NCBI GenBank assembly: GCA_006218025.1
Contig: VBWA01000009.1
Coordinates: 62,001-126,000, forward strand
Length of the DNA: 64,000 nucleotides
From: Rhodocyclaceae bacterium
GTDB taxonomy: Bacteria > Pseudomonadota > Gammaproteobacteria > Burkholderiales > Rhodocyclaceae
Reading direction: 5' to 3'
Both the position numbers and the translations under genes were made by a program. Below, piece after piece: positions 32,518 through 43,500 of this stretch (positions within the stretch are counted from its first letter, which is position 1; every line of letters starts with the position of its first letter). The notes below the pieces were generated by a model. It saw nothing but the letters and a program-made list of their open reading frames with translations, did no database searches and was not told the origin of the DNA.

Positions 32518-33186
32518 CTAGGCTCTGCGGATCAGGTGATTTTCCAATCGAACGACGCCAACGGTGGCCTCGGCCGCGGCACGTGCCGCGTCGATCTGCA
32601 GTTCGGAGTCGACCACCCCCCAAAGCTCCACTGCGCCGTCGGTGACCGTGACATTGACCAGATGCATCGGGAGTTCGGCTTCGTTCAGCGCTTTCAGCAG
32701 CAGCGTGCGCAGCGCCGAGTCCTCGACGCGAACACCGGTGGGCTTTTGCCAGGTCGCCACGCCGCGCAGCAGGTTGGCGCGGCTGACGATGCCGACCAGT
32801 TTGCCGTTCTCGATCACCGGCACGCGCTTGATGTGATATTTCTCCAGCATGGCGGCGATGTCGGTAAGCGGCGTGTCGGGCGCGACGGTAATCACGTCCT
32901 TGCTCATCACATCCCGCGCGCGCCGGCCGACCTCCCGCAAGTATTGCTGCGCCGGCTCCTCGGGCGTGGCGAGCAGGCGCAGCCACCACGACGGGCGGCG
33001 GCGTGTTTCCGCTTCGGCGCGGTGTATGAGGTCCCCCTCGCTGACGATGCCGATCAGATTGCCATCCGCGGCGATCACGGGAACGGCACTGATATGGGCG
33101 TCGAGCAGAGTCCGGGCGATCTCCCCCACGTCCGTATCGGGTGTCACGGTAAGGATCGCCGTTGTCATGACGTCTTTGGCTAGCAT
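32518..33186 (-). CDS. CBS-CBS-BON domain protein
   Basis: A 222-aa protein with two CBS domains (residues about 1-60 and 90-145; motifs ISAVPVIAADGNLIGIVSEGDL and IKRVPVIENGKLVGIVSRANLL) and a C-terminal BON domain (about 150-220, VNVTVTDGAVELWGVV). CBS pairs bind adenosyl ligands; BON domains bind lipid or proteins. Such proteins are common but rarely characterised. Here the gene sits between a TRAP transporter and its regulator, 18 bases after dctM, so it may sense energy state for the transport operon. That role is inference. Confidence 0.9.
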   Translation of the reverse strand: MLAKDVMTTAILTVTPDTDVGEIARTLLDAHISAVPVIAADGNLIGIVSEGDLIHRAEAETRRRPSWWLRLLATPEEPAQQYLREVGRRARDVMSKDVITVAPDTPLTDIAAMLEKYHIKRVPVIENGKLVGIVSRANLLRGVATWQKPTGVRVEDSALRTLLLKALNEAELPMHLVNVTVTDGAVELWGVVDSELQIDAARAAAEATVGVVRLENHLIRRA

Positions 33187-33204
33187 TCTGGATTCTCTCC
33201 GGTT

Positions 33205-34515
33205 TTAATTGCGGGTGACCAGCCAGGTCGCCAGTTGCGGGAAGGCCATGACCAGACCCACGCCGACGAGCTGCAGAACCATGAACTGGGACATGCCGGC
33301 ATAGATATCCTTGAGCTCCCATTGTGGCACCACGCCCTTCAGGAAATAGGCCGACAGCGCGACCGGCGGTGAAAGCCAGGCGGTCTGCAGCGTCATCGCG
33401 ACCAGGGTGCAGAACCAGATCAGGTCGATGTTCAGCGCCTGGACGATAGGCAACACGATGGGCACCACGATGAGCACGATGGGTACCCATTCGAGAGGCC
33501 AGCCAAGGACGAAGATCAGCCCCAGGATCACGACCAGCATCAGCGTCGGCGGCAAGGCCAGACTGGTCAGCAGGCTGGCAAGATACTCGGCGCTGCCCAG
33601 GCGGGAGAACACCGCGCCGAACAGATTCGATGCGGTCACCAGCATCAGGATCATGCTCGATACCTCGAGCGTCTGGAAGGCCGAGCGGCGAATCTTCGCG
33701 AATGTCATGCGCCGGCTCAGCAGGGTCAGGATGAACACGGCGGCGCAGCCCACCGCGCCGGCATCGGTTGGCGTGGCGATGCCCATCAGGATTACGCCCA
33801 GAGTGGCGATGATCACCACGATCACCGGCACGACGCCGATCACCAGATCTTTCACCACCGCCATCATCGAGGTCGCGCGCATTTCCGGCGGCAGCGCGGG
33901 GCCGAGCGCCGGATTGATCCAGCAGCGCACCAGGCACCATGCGGTAAAGATGGTGGAAAGCAGCAAGCCCGGGATCACCGCTGCGGCGAACAGGTCGGTC
34001 GCCGGTATCCCGACCACAGGCCCCATGACGATCAGCATTACCGAGGGCGGGATCAGGATGCCCAGCGTGCCGCCGGCGGCGATCGCCCCGGCACTCATTC
34101 GAGTGTCGTAGCCGCTCTTGATCATCGCCGGCCCGGCCATGACGCCGAGCAGGGTGACCGAGGAGCCGACAATGCCGGTGGCCGCCGCAAAAATCGTCGC
34201 GGTGATCAGCACGGCCAGGTACAACGAGCCGCGCAGTCCGGCCAGCAGTTGCTGTATGCCGGTGAACATTCGCTCCATCAGGCCCGACTGTTCGAGCAGG
34301 AAGCCCATGAACAGGAAGAAGGGAATCGAGGCCAACACGGTGTCCTTCATCACCGAGAAGGTCTGCAGCACCGCGAGATCGAACACCATCGGCCCGTAGG
34401 CGATGAAGCCGGCGCCCAGCGCAACGGCGCCCAGGGTGAAGGCGATCGGAAAGCCGATGAAAATGATGCCGAACAAGGCCACCAGGGCGACCAGCCCGAA
34501 AATTTCGTTGCTCAT
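33205..34515 (-). CDS. dctM: TRAP transporter large membrane subunit DctM
   Basis: A 436-aa membrane protein with about 12 hydrophobic segments, the translocation subunit of a TRAP transporter driven by a sodium or proton gradient. Family signatures include ASIPFFLFMGFLLEQSG near 65, TGIVGSSVTLLGVMAGPAM near 110 and GGTLGILIPPSVMLIVMG near 150. It starts inside the dctQ stop (ATGA). The substrate is unknown; the binding protein suggests a carboxylate. Confidence 0.95.
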   Translation of the reverse strand: MSNEIFGLVALVALFGIIFIGFPIAFTLGAVALGAGFIAYGPMVFDLAVLQTFSVMKDTVLASIPFFLFMGFLLEQSGLMERMFTGIQQLLAGLRGSLYLAVLITATIFAAATGIVGSSVTLLGVMAGPAMIKSGYDTRMSAGAIAAGGTLGILIPPSVMLIVMGPVVGIPATDLFAAAVIPGLLLSTIFTAWCLVRCWINPALGPALPPEMRATSMMAVVKDLVIGVVPVIVVIIATLGVILMGIATPTDAGAVGCAAVFILTLLSRRMTFAKIRRSAFQTLEVSSMILMLVTASNLFGAVFSRLGSAEYLASLLTSLALPPTLMLVVILGLIFVLGWPLEWVPIVLIVVPIVLPIVQALNIDLIWFCTLVAMTLQTAWLSPPVALSAYFLKGVVPQWELKDIYAGMSQFMVLQLVGVGLVMAFPQLATWLVTRN

Positions 34516-35078
34516 GTGGCCTCCCTGCCGAGGCCGGTCTGTCCTGCGCCTTCGGGCCAGCGCCCGCTGATCGCGGCATCGAGACTCTTGCACAATTCGG
34601 AAACGCCCTGGATCGCCAGCAGCAATCCGGTCAATGGCATTGCGGCCTTGAAGGGCCAGGTGATGGGCATCCAGGGGCTGCTGACGAAGCGTTCGCCCGT
34701 CATGAAAGCCTTGGCGAAGTAACCCCAGCCGAAGTAGAGAAATATCGCGGCGAAGGGCATGAACATCACGATGTAGCAAATCGCATCGACGATGCCCTGG
34801 GTGCGCGGCGACCATCCCGCATACAGCGAATCGGTGCGGATGTGTCCCTTGCGCTGCAGCGTGTAAGCCGAGCCGAGCATGAAGAAGGCGCCGTAGAGCA
34901 TGAAGGTCATGTCGTAGGCCCACAGCGTCGGCGAATCGAATACGTAGCGCGCCACGACCTCGTAGACGAGCGACAGCACCATCGGGATGATCAGCCAGGC
35001 GGTCAGCTTGCCGGACCAGATGGCGATCGGATCGAGCGCGTGTGCGATGCGCAGGAGTGTTGAGGGATGTCCGGTCAT
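34512..35078 (-). CDS. dctQ: TRAP transporter small membrane subunit DctQ
   Basis: A 188-aa protein with four membrane segments typical of DctQ (LTAWLIIPMVLSLVYEVVARYVF, DMTFMLYGAFFMLGSAYTL, a segment near residue 105 and one near 150). An upstream in-frame ATG at 35123 would add 15 residues; 35078 was chosen because the first helix follows at normal distance. Overlaps dctM by four bases. Confidence 0.9.
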   Translation of the reverse strand: MTGHPSTLLRIAHALDPIAIWSGKLTAWLIIPMVLSLVYEVVARYVFDSPTLWAYDMTFMLYGAFFMLGSAYTLQRKGHIRTDSLYAGWSPRTQGIVDAICYIVMFMPFAAIFLYFGWGYFAKAFMTGERFVSSPWMPITWPFKAAMPLTGLLLAIQGVSELCKSLDAAISGRWPEGAGQTGLGREAT

Positions 35079-35163
35079 GTGTCCTGTGTTCGAGAAAATT
35101 CCTGCAGTTTGAAGGCGGTGCACGGCCGCGACCGTGCACCGCTCTATCCGCGCGTGGCGGCGA

Positions 35164-36276
35164 CTACTGTTTGTGGCTTACCGCTTCGGCGCCGAGGCCG
35201 TAATACAGCCCGTTGATCTTGGTCCAGTAGGGCACCACGATCTTGGCATAGGCGCGTTGCGATTCCAGGACTTCCTTGAACAGGGGATTGCGCGCCGCTT
35301 CGCGGTCATACACGAGATTGGTGGCCTTGAGGAAGGCCGCGAAGAATTCCTTCGGCGTGTCATGCACGATGACCTTGTGATCCTTCTGCAGCTTTTCCAG
35401 CGCCTTCGCATTGCGATCCACGTTGAAAGCGTAGGTTTCGGTGATGGTGGCCATCACGGCGCCCTCGATCACCGCCTTCAGGTCTGCCGGCAGCTTGTTC
35501 CAGACGGTCTTGTTGATCAGTATCTCGCCGATGTCCGACGACTGGTGCAGACCCTGCAGGTAGTAGTGCTTGAACACGTTGTGGAAGCCGAGGATCATGT
35601 CGTCCGCCGGGCCGATCCATTCGGCCGCGTCGATCACGCCGCGCTGTGCGGCCGGAACGATTTCGCCGCCCGGCATGGCTACCGCCGTGATGCCCATTTC
35701 CTTGAAGATCTCTCCCGTCAATCCGGGGGGCGAGCGGTACTTCATTTTCTTCATGTCGGCGATCGAGCTGATCGGCGTCTTGAACCAGCCGAACGGGTCG
35801 GGACCCATCGGCTGCATCATGAAGGGCTTGATGTTCATCTTCAGGCCGGACTCATAGAGTTTCTCGTAAAGCGCATTGCCGCCACCCTGCGACAGCCAGG
35901 CCATGTGCGAGATCTGGTCCATGCCGGTGCCGGCGCCTGCGGCCGGATTCGAGAACAGGGCCGCCGCGCTGTTCTTGCCCGACCAGTAGTGCGTCCAGGC
36001 AAAGCCGCCATCGACCACGCCCTTGTCCACCGCGTCGAGGATCTCGAAGGCGTTGACCACCGCGCCGTCGGGCAGGATTTCCATCTTGATGCGGCCGTTG
36101 GACATCTTGTCCACGCGGTCGCCGAAGCGCTTCATCAGGTCGAAATAGATGCTCGCGGTCGGAACCGCCGTCTGGATTTTCATCCGCGTCACTTGCTGGG
36201 CCTGTGCCATGCCGCCGGCGGTGACCAGCATTGCCGCGACGGTACCCAACAGGAATTTCCGTATCAAAGTCGCCAT
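35164..36276 (-). CDS. dctP: TRAP transporter periplasmic binding protein DctP (TakP-like)
   Basis: A 370-aa periplasmic protein with a signal peptide ([18 protein letters not shown]) and the DctP fold. The segments [19 protein letters not shown] and [18 protein letters not shown] are typical of the alpha-keto-acid/mannitol-type subgroup, and the Arg in KYRSPPG would bind the carboxylate. The GGAGGAGG sequence is best spaced for the ATG at 36276. It precedes dctQM by 85 bases, and a GMC oxidoreductase gene lies 86 bases upstream, suggesting uptake of an acid or alcohol that the oxidoreductase helps to form or consume. Confidence 0.92.
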   Translation of the reverse strand: MATLIRKFLLGTVAAMLVTAGGMAQAQQVTRMKIQTAVPTASIYFDLMKRFGDRVDKMSNGRIKMEILPDGAVVNAFEILDAVDKGVVDGGFAWTHYWSGKNSAAALFSNPAAGAGTGMDQISHMAWLSQGGGNALYEKLYESGLKMNIKPFMMQPMGPDPFGWFKTPISSIADMKKMKYRSPPGLTGEIFKEMGITAVAMPGGEIVPAAQRGVIDAAEWIGPADDMILGFHNVFKHYYLQGLHQSSDIGEILINKTVWNKLPADLKAVIEGAVMATITETYAFNVDRNAKALEKLQKDHKVIVHDTPKEFFAAFLKATNLVYDREAARNPLFKEVLESQRAYAKIVVPYWTKINGLYYGLGAEAVSHKQ

Positions 36277-36362
36277 CATTGCCTCCTCCGTTGTGTAATA
36301 AAAACCGGAACCCCAGACCCATCGGGTCATCACGGCTCCACTATTGCCTCATGGGCAATTCC

Positions 36363-37961
36363 TTATCGACAAGCATCCTCGCGAATCATGTCGGCGGCCT
36401 TTTCGGCGATCATTATGGTGGGCGCGTTGGTGTTTCCCGAGACGATCTCCGGCATGATGGAAGCATCGACCACGCGCAATCCGGAAATGCCGTGCACCTT
36501 GAGGCGCTCATCGACCACCGCCAGCGGATCGTTGCCCATCTTGCAGGTTCCCGCCGGATGGTAGATGGTCTGGCTGTAGCGTCTTGCGGCATCCAGCAAT
36601 TCCTCGTCCGTCTGGAATTGGGCGCCGGGAACAAATTCGGAAAGAATGTGCGGAGCAAGCGCGGGCGCCTGGGCAATACGGCGGGCCAGCTTGATGCCGC
36701 CGATCACCACCGGATAGTCGCGTTCATCCGACAGATAATTCGGCTGGATCGCGGGATACACCCCGATATCCGCCGACCGAATCTGAACGCGTCCCCGACT
36801 GAAGGGGCGCAACTGGCAGACCGAAGACGTAAAGGCGGAAAACCGATGCGCGCCTTCGCCCGGCTTGTCAGCACTCAGGGGCTGCATGTGGAACTGGATG
36901 TCCGGCCGGGTCGCACCCGGGCCGGAGCGCGTAAAGATGGCGACCTGGCTCGCCGCCAGAGTCAGCGGGCCGGTACGCGAAAACAGGTACTGCATTCCGA
37001 TCCACAACTTGTTGAACGGATTATTGACCTCGTCGTTCAAGGTGCGCTCGCGGGTCTTGAAGACCAGTCTTACCTGGAGATGATCCTGAAGGCTTTCTCC
37101 GACGCCCGGCAAGTCGAGCACCACCGGCACGCATGCGCGGTGCAGAAGATCGGCGGGGCCGACGCCTGAACACTGCAGAATCTGCGGCGAACCGATTGCC
37201 CCGGCCGACAGGATCACTTCCGCTTTCGCCGTGGCCTGCTGCAATTGCCCGCCCTGAATGAATTCGACACCGACGGCACGCCTGCCATCGAAGAGCACCC
37301 GTGTGGTCTGCGCGCGGGTTTCAACCCTCAGATTCGGGCGTCGCCGTGCCGGCTTGAGGAAGCCCCTGGCCGTACTCCAGCGGAAGCCCCTGTAGGCCGT
37401 TTGCTGGAAATAACTCACGCCTTCCTGTTCCGCGCCATTCGGATCGTCGTTGAAGGGAATGCCGAGTTCCTGGGCGGCTTTGACGAAGTGATCGGCAATC
37501 GGGCGATTCAGGCGGAGGTCCGAAACCTTTTGCGGCCCGCCGATGCCGTGATACGCGTTGGCCCCGCGCTCCTGGTCTTCCGACTTCCTGAAATAGGGCA
37601 GCACATCGTCGTAACTCCAGCCCTTGTTTCCCAAACCCGCCCAGCGATCGTAGTCTTGCCGCTGGCCACGGATGTACAGCAAGCCGTTGAGGGAACTGGA
37701 TCCGCCCAGCACCTTGCCCCTCGGCCACTGCAGCTGGCGATTGGCGATGCCCGGATCCGGCTCGGTGACATAGCACCAGTCCAGCTTCGGGTCATGCATC
37801 GTTTTGAAGTAACCCACCGGAATATGTATCCAGGGATTCCAGTCTTCACCACCGGCCTCGAGGAGCAGAACACGAGTCAGGGGATCCTCCGACAGCCGAT
37901 TGGCCAGGACACACCCGGCCGATCCGGCGCCGACTACGATGTAGTCGAAATCGAAAGACAT
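36363..37961 (-). CDS. GMC-family FAD-dependent alcohol/choline dehydrogenase
   Basis: A 532-aa flavoprotein of the glucose-methanol-choline family. The dinucleotide-binding motif [17 protein letters not shown] opens the protein, the PROSITE-like [14 protein letters not shown] is near 83, and the active-site segment [10 protein letters not shown] with His lies near 470, with [15 protein letters not shown] at the C-terminus. It oxidises a primary or secondary alcohol; the precise substrate cannot be read from sequence. It leads the TRAP operon, so the alcohol or the resulting acid is probably the transported compound (inference). Confidence 0.9.
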   Translation of the reverse strand: MSFDFDYIVVGAGSAGCVLANRLSEDPLTRVLLLEAGGEDWNPWIHIPVGYFKTMHDPKLDWCYVTEPDPGIANRQLQWPRGKVLGGSSSLNGLLYIRGQRQDYDRWAGLGNKGWSYDDVLPYFRKSEDQERGANAYHGIGGPQKVSDLRLNRPIADHFVKAAQELGIPFNDDPNGAEQEGVSYFQQTAYRGFRWSTARGFLKPARRRPNLRVETRAQTTRVLFDGRRAVGVEFIQGGQLQQATAKAEVILSAGAIGSPQILQCSGVGPADLLHRACVPVVLDLPGVGESLQDHLQVRLVFKTRERTLNDEVNNPFNKLWIGMQYLFSRTGPLTLAASQVAIFTRSGPGATRPDIQFHMQPLSADKPGEGAHRFSAFTSSVCQLRPFSRGRVQIRSADIGVYPAIQPNYLSDERDYPVVIGGIKLARRIAQAPALAPHILSEFVPGAQFQTDEELLDAARRYSQTIYHPAGTCKMGNDPLAVVDERLKVHGISGLRVVDASIMPEIVSGNTNAPTIMIAEKAADMIREDACR

Positions 37962-38015
37962 CCCCTGCGTTCTCCTCTTTGTACGGTTCCGTTGCGCCGG
38001 ACCGCCCTATAAATA

Positions 38016-38032
38016 TGGAACGATATGTTTCA
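38016..38032. promoter_or_regulatory. IclR-type operator upstream of the GMC-TRAP operon
   Basis: TGGAACGATATGTTTCA is an inverted repeat (TGGAAC and GTTTCA, one mismatch, 5-base spacer), 55 bases before the GMC start codon. It resembles KdgR/IclR half-sites and fits control by the regulator gene at the end of the operon. Confidence 0.5.
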
Positions 38033-38305
38033 ATAGTGCAGGGATGAACTATCTTCAAGATCGGTCTCTGCTGGCAAGAAAAATCGACAGGCAAGCAGCT
38101 TAATGAAACGGAATCCGAATCTATGACGTCAAAATCGTGATTGACCCTGTTTCCGTCAGAGGTTTACGGCCGCACGAACGGCGCCTCGCCAATGGGGGCA
38201 ATGGACGGATATGCGACAGTGGAGAGAAGCGGACTTCGTTTTGTGTTGCGGAGGGTCCTGTCGCGGACCCATCCGCATCACGGCATCGTTCGTCGCGGCC
38301 GTCGT

Positions 38306-38890
38306 TCAGCGCTGGTTGCGCCCCACCGAGCGGCAGCCGATCAGGTTGTCGCTCTCGAAGTAGCGCAGGCCGGGCCCGCAGTCCATCTGCTGCGCGGGAT
38401 AGGCGGGAGTGCAGGTAAAGGCGCCGCTGTCGCGGTTGTACGAGCCCTCGCGCAGCATCCAGCCGCTCGGGCAGTACTGCTGCTGCGGCGGCGCGGCGGC
38501 GCGCTGGCGGCCCTGACGTCCTTCGACCACGGTGATGACGGTCGAAGCGGAACCGCTGCAACCAAAGGTCGTCTTCACGCGCTGCCCCTTGGCGGTTACG
38601 GTGTACTGGCCCGGCGCGGAGAAGACGTGATCGAATTCGCGCGGGAGATAGCCGTCGGTCCTGCCGATGACGCGGGTGTCGGGCGAGCCGTTGTCGCCAT
38701 ACTCGATCCACATGCCGCAATCGGTGGCTTCATTGCCCTGGCCCGAGACACGGAACCTTACGTTGGCCTGGCCATTTTCCAGTACGACCCTGTCCGCATG
38801 CGGCGTGATCGTGGTGATGGTATCGGCCCAGGCGGCAGGCGCGAATGCGAGTGTGAAAGCGGTGACGGCGAACAGTGAAGATCGTTTCAT
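38306..38890 (-). CDS. Secreted protein of unknown function
   Basis: A 194-aa protein with a clear signal peptide (LFAVTAFTLAFAPAAWAD) and a beta-rich, PKD/Ig-like first half (DRVVLENGQANVRFRVSG, APGQYTVTAKGQRVKT). The second half has several Cys residues that could form disulfides (QQYCPSGWM, FTCTPAYP, MDCGPGL, IGCRSV). The ATG at 38890 has a GGAG sequence. It stands alone between the GMC operon and the divergent aminopeptidase gene. I do not recognise the family. Confidence 0.75.
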   Translation of the reverse strand: MKRSSLFAVTAFTLAFAPAAWADTITTITPHADRVVLENGQANVRFRVSGQGNEATDCGMWIEYGDNGSPDTRVIGRTDGYLPREFDHVFSAPGQYTVTAKGQRVKTTFGCSGSASTVITVVEGRQGRQRAAAPPQQQYCPSGWMLREGSYNRDSGAFTCTPAYPAQQMDCGPGLRYFESDNLIGCRSVGRNQR

Positions 38891-38986
38891 GATGGGCTCC
38901 TTGGGGGTTGGTATCAGGCCGATGATGTCCCGTCGGTCCGCCGCATTCCGTGCGCTGGCGCGCATAGATACCCTTGGATGGCTTGG

Positions 38987-39013
38987 GTCGCCGTGTCGTC
39001 AGCGCCGACTCCT
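38987..39013 (-). repeat. Dispersed repeat copy upstream of the aminopeptidase gene
   Basis: On the minus strand the sequence reads GAGTCGGCGCTGACGACAC then GGCGAC, matching the copies at 4326 and 31482. Confidence 0.55.
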
Positions 39014-39052
39014 CTTGTATGCTTCAGCTTTTCGCCCATTCCCGCACCCGCC

Positions 39053-40357
39053 ATGCCCCTGACCGCCCACGCCCGCAAGACCGCCCTTGACCTGATCGAC
39101 TTCATCGACGCCAGCCCCAGCCCGTGGCATGCGGTGGCGAGCGCCGAGCAACGCCTGCTGGTGCACGGTTTCACCCGGCTGGAGGAGGGCGAGCGCTGGC
39201 AGCTCGCGGCGGGCGGGCGCTACTACGTGGTGCGCGGCGGCGGGTCGCTGATCGCCTTCGTGCCGGGCAGCCGGCCGCTGGCGGAAACCGGCTTTCGCGT
39301 CGTCGGCGCCCATACCGACTCGCCGGGCTTGCGGCTCAAGCCGAAGGCCGCACTGGGCGGCGACGGCCTGTTGCGCCTGGGGGTGGAGGTGTATGGCGGG
39401 CCGATCCTGGCCACCTTCACCGACCGCGACCTGGGCCTCGCCGGGCGCGTCGTGATGCGCACGGCGGCGGGGCCGCAGGCGCGGCTGCTGCGCTTCGAGC
39501 AGCCGCTGGTGCGGCTGCCCAATCTGGCGATACACATGAACCGCGAGGTGAATGAGCAGGGACTCAAGCTCAACAAGCAGACCGAACTGCCGCTGATCCT
39601 CGGCCAGTTGGGCGAAGGGGAGGACGCGGAAGCCCGCTTGCGCAAGCTGCTGGCCGATGCCGTTCAGGGAGAGGCGGCAGACCTGCTGAGCTTCGAGCTC
39701 GCGGTCTATGACGTGCAGAAGGGCTGTTTGTGGGGGGCGGACGAGGAGTTCATCGCCAGTCGCCAGTTGGACAACCTGGCGTCATGCCATGCCGCGCTCG
39801 CCGCGCTGATGGCGACCCAGCAGCCGACGGCGACCTGCGTGGCTGCCTTGTTCGACCACGAGGAGGTCGGCAGCGAGAGCGCCGCCGGGGCGGGCGGCAG
39901 CTTCGTCACCGATGTGCTGGCGCGCATCGGCCTGCAGGCTGGACTCGACGGCGAGGACAGTCTTCGCGCGATGGCGCGCAGCTTCTTCATCAGCGCCGAC
40001 ATGGCCCACGCCTGGCAGCCGAATTTCCCCGCTGCCTACGAGCCCGACCACAAGGTGCTGATGAACGGCGGGCCGGTGATCAAGACCAACGCCAGCCAGC
40101 GCTACAGCACCCGGGCGGAGACGGCGGCGCGCTTCATGGGCCTGTGCGAGCAGGCCGGCGTGCCGTGCCAGCAGTACGCGCATCGCAGCGACCTGGGTTG
40201 CGGCAGCACCATCGGCCCGATCGTCGCCGCACGTCTGGGCATCGCCAGCGTGGATATCGGCTCGCCCATGTGGGCGATGCACAGCGCGCGAGAGAGCGCC
40301 GGCGCCCATGATCAGGCCTACATGATCGCCGCGCTGACGGCGGGGTTTGGAAGCTGA
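39053..40357 (+). CDS. apeB: M18 family aminopeptidase
   Basis: A 434-aa cytoplasmic zinc aminopeptidase of the M18 (aspartyl aminopeptidase/ApeB) family, acting in peptide turnover. Metal ligands and catalytic residues are visible: His in GAHTDSPGLRLKP near 80, Asp in SRQLDNLAS near 236, Glu pair in FDHEEVGSES near 268, and SADMAHAWQPNF near 318. A C-terminal His lies in AMHSARES. The start at 39053 (MPLTAHARK) fits the family N-terminus; an upstream ATG at 38978 would read through the repeat. No strong Shine-Dalgarno sequence is present. Confidence 0.93.
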   Translation: MPLTAHARKTALDLIDFIDASPSPWHAVASAEQRLLVHGFTRLEEGERWQLAAGGRYYVVRGGGSLIAFVPGSRPLAETGFRVVGAHTDSPGLRLKPKAALGGDGLLRLGVEVYGGPILATFTDRDLGLAGRVVMRTAAGPQARLLRFEQPLVRLPNLAIHMNREVNEQGLKLNKQTELPLILGQLGEGEDAEARLRKLLADAVQGEAADLLSFELAVYDVQKGCLWGADEEFIASRQLDNLASCHAALAALMATQQPTATCVAALFDHEEVGSESAAGAGGSFVTDVLARIGLQAGLDGEDSLRAMARSFFISADMAHAWQPNFPAAYEPDHKVLMNGGPVIKTNASQRYSTRAETAARFMGLCEQAGVPCQQYAHRSDLGCGSTIGPIVAARLGIASVDIGSPMWAMHSARESAGAHDQAYMIAALTAGFGS

Positions 40358-40573
40358 GCGGAAGCCGGGCGGAAGTTAGCGGGATTTGAGACGGATCTGA
40401 GCTGGAGCTGCGCACCGTCGTTTGATGGGCGGCGAGTTGTGTGTCCTGGCGCACGGACCGCCAAAGCAAGCATGTGAATACTGCCAAGTTCAGGGGCAGC
40501 GTGCCGGTCGCTTTTTTGGCTGGCATTTCCGTCGTTCCCGTACTGCAGCGCTTGCCATGGGACATTTTCCGCA

Positions 40574-43500
40574 ATGAAAAGCCCGTCCTCCGACCATCCC
40601 GCAAAGGCGCGCGCCTCCGATGTCTCTGGCGAGCTTGCGCTCAAGGCTCTACGGGTATCCGAAAGCCGCTACCGCCGCCTGTTTGAAACCGCTCAAGACG
40701 GGATTTTGCTGCTTAACGCCGATACGGCCCAGATCGAAGACGTCAACCCCTACCTTATCGCGATGCTGGGCTACTCGCACGAGGAGTTCCTGGGGAAAAA
40801 GCTTTGGGAAGTCGGTCCGTTTGCGGACATTGCGCAGAGCAAGGAGATGTTCGCGGAGCTGCAAACGCAGGGGTATGTCCGCTACAACGATCTCCCGCTC
40901 AAGAAAAAGGCAGGGACAAAAGTCCCCGTTGAATTCGTCAGCAATACTTACGACTGCGAAGGCATCAAGGTAATTCAGTGCAACATCCGGAACATTACCG
41001 AGCGCCATGCAGACCGCGCCAAGATCCAGCGGCACACGCAACTCTATGCGACACTGAGCCAGTGCAACAAGGCCATCGTGCACTGCGCCAACGAGGGAGA
41101 GTTGTTTCTGCAAATCTGTCGTGTCGCAGTGCAGTTCGGCGGCATGAAGATGGCGTGGGTCGGCATGATCGACCCCGAGACCCGCACAGTGCGGCCGGCG
41201 GCCAGCTTCGGTGATGACGGCGGGTACCTTGGCGACATAACTATTTCGGTGGATGCCGATAGCCCGTTCGGGCGAGGCCCGACCGCCACTGCCATTCGCG
41301 AAGACCAGCCGTTCTGGTGTCAGGATTTCCTGAGTGATCCGGTAACGGCGCCCTGGCATGAGCGCGCGGCGCTCGCCGGCCTGGCCGCATCTGCCTCGCT
41401 GCCCTTGCACAACAAAGGGATTGTCATCGGCGCTTTCACCCTGTATTCCGGCGAGGCCAACGCCTTCGACGAATTGGCGCGCGACCTGCTGGTTGAAATG
41501 GCGAGGGATATCAGCTTTGCGGTGGATAACTTCGACCGCGAATCCAGGCGCACGCAGGTGGCGGCGGAAATCGAATTCAAGAACACGATGCTCCAGACTC
41601 AGCAGGAGACGTCGCTCGATGGCATCCTCGTGGTCGGCGAGAACGGACAGATCATTTCCTACAATCAACGATTCACTGACTTGTGGCGGCTCTCACCGCA
41701 GGTCGTGAGTACTGGTCGGGATGCTCCCGTGCTCGAGGCAGTTGTTGCCCAAGTCGAGAATTCAGAAGTGTTTGTCGCCCGGATCAAATATCTGTACGAG
41801 CACCGCGATGAAATGAGTCGCGAAGAAGTGCAGATCAAAGATGGAAGGATAGTCGACAGATATTCGGCTCCGATGATCGGAGCGGACGGCAAGTACTATG
41901 GACGCGTCTGGTATTTCCGCGACATCACCGAGCGCAAGAAATCGGAAGCCAGAATCAGATACCTGAATCGTGTATATGCCATGCTGAGCGGGATCAACAC
42001 GCTGATCGTGCGGGTGCGTGACCGTGACGAACTGTTCAGGGAGGCGTGCCGCATCGCAGTGGAGACAGGCGGATTTCGTATGGCCTGGTTGGGCGTGCTT
42101 GATCTGCGAGTAATGAAAATTGTGCCGGTCGCCTCGGCCGGCTTGAACGAGGAGTTCTTGACCGGCCTCGCAGAACGCTATTCAGCGAGCGAGCTCGGGT
42201 CACCGGGAATACCCCTGACAACGCGTGCGCTGACGGAAAAGACCATCGTCGTGGCCAACAATCTGGAAAGCAACCCGACGGTCGTGTACCGAAAGGAACT
42301 TGTGGAAGCAGGAATTGGATCCATGGCCATCTTGCCGCTCGTGGTGTCGGATGAAGCGGTTGGCGTGCTTACGCTGTATTCCGGCGAGAGTGAATTCTTT
42401 CGCGAAGAGGAGTTGACGCTCTTGATGGAACTGGCCGGCGATATCGCGTTCGCGATAGAGCACATCGACAGGCAGGACCGGCTCGATTTCATGGCCTACT
42501 ACGATGAACTGACGGGACTGGCGAACCGCAGACTGTTTCTCGACCGAGTAACGCAATACATACGCAGCGCTGCCAGTGGCGGGCACAAGCTTGCCGTGTT
42601 CCTGATCGATCTGGCGCGCTTCAAGAACATCAACGACAGTCTCGGCCGGCCGGCCGGCGATGCACTCCTGAAGCAGGTGGCGGAATGGCTGACGCGCAAT
42701 GCGGGGGGCGACGCCAATCTGCTGGCGCGCGTGGGGTCGGATCATTTTGCTGCGGTACTGCCGGAAGTGAGGCAGGAAGGAGACGTGGCGCGGCTTATCG
42801 AGAAATCAATGGAGGGTTTGCTGGACAGTCCGTTCCGCCTCAATGACGCCGTGTTCCGCATCGCCGCCAAGATCGGAGTCGCACTGTTTCCGGATGATGG
42901 TGCCGATGCCGAAACCTTGTTCAGGAACTCAGAGGTGGCGCTGAAAAAGGCCAAGGCGAGCGGCGAGCGGTACCTGTTTTACACGGAGGAGATGACGGCA
43001 ACGGTGGCCGGCAAGCTCACCTTGGAGAATCAGCTGCGCCAGGCGTTGGACAACGGAGAATTCGTGCTCCATTACCAGCCCAAGGTGAAGCTCGCGAGCG
43101 GGAAGCTCACCAGCGCCGAGGCGCTGATCCGCTGGAATGATCCGCGCACCGGCCTGGTGCCGCCGGGCCGCTTCATCCCGATCCTGGAGGAAACCGGATT
43201 GATCTATGAGGTCGGGCGCTGGGCGCTGCGCCAGGCCATCGCCGACTACCTTCGGTGGCGCGCCGCGGGGCTGGCTGCCGTGCGTATCGCGGTGAATGTA
43301 TCGCCGTTGCAACTGCGCAATCGCGGCTTTGTCGACGAGATCAGGCAGGCAATCGCCATTGATGAGCACGCGGCGGCCGGACTGGAACTGGAGATCACCG
43401 AAAGCCTGATCATGGAGGACATAAAGCACAACATCGCCAGCCTGCAGGCTGTCCGCGCCATGGGCATCAGCATCGCCATAGACGACTTCGGCACCGGCTT

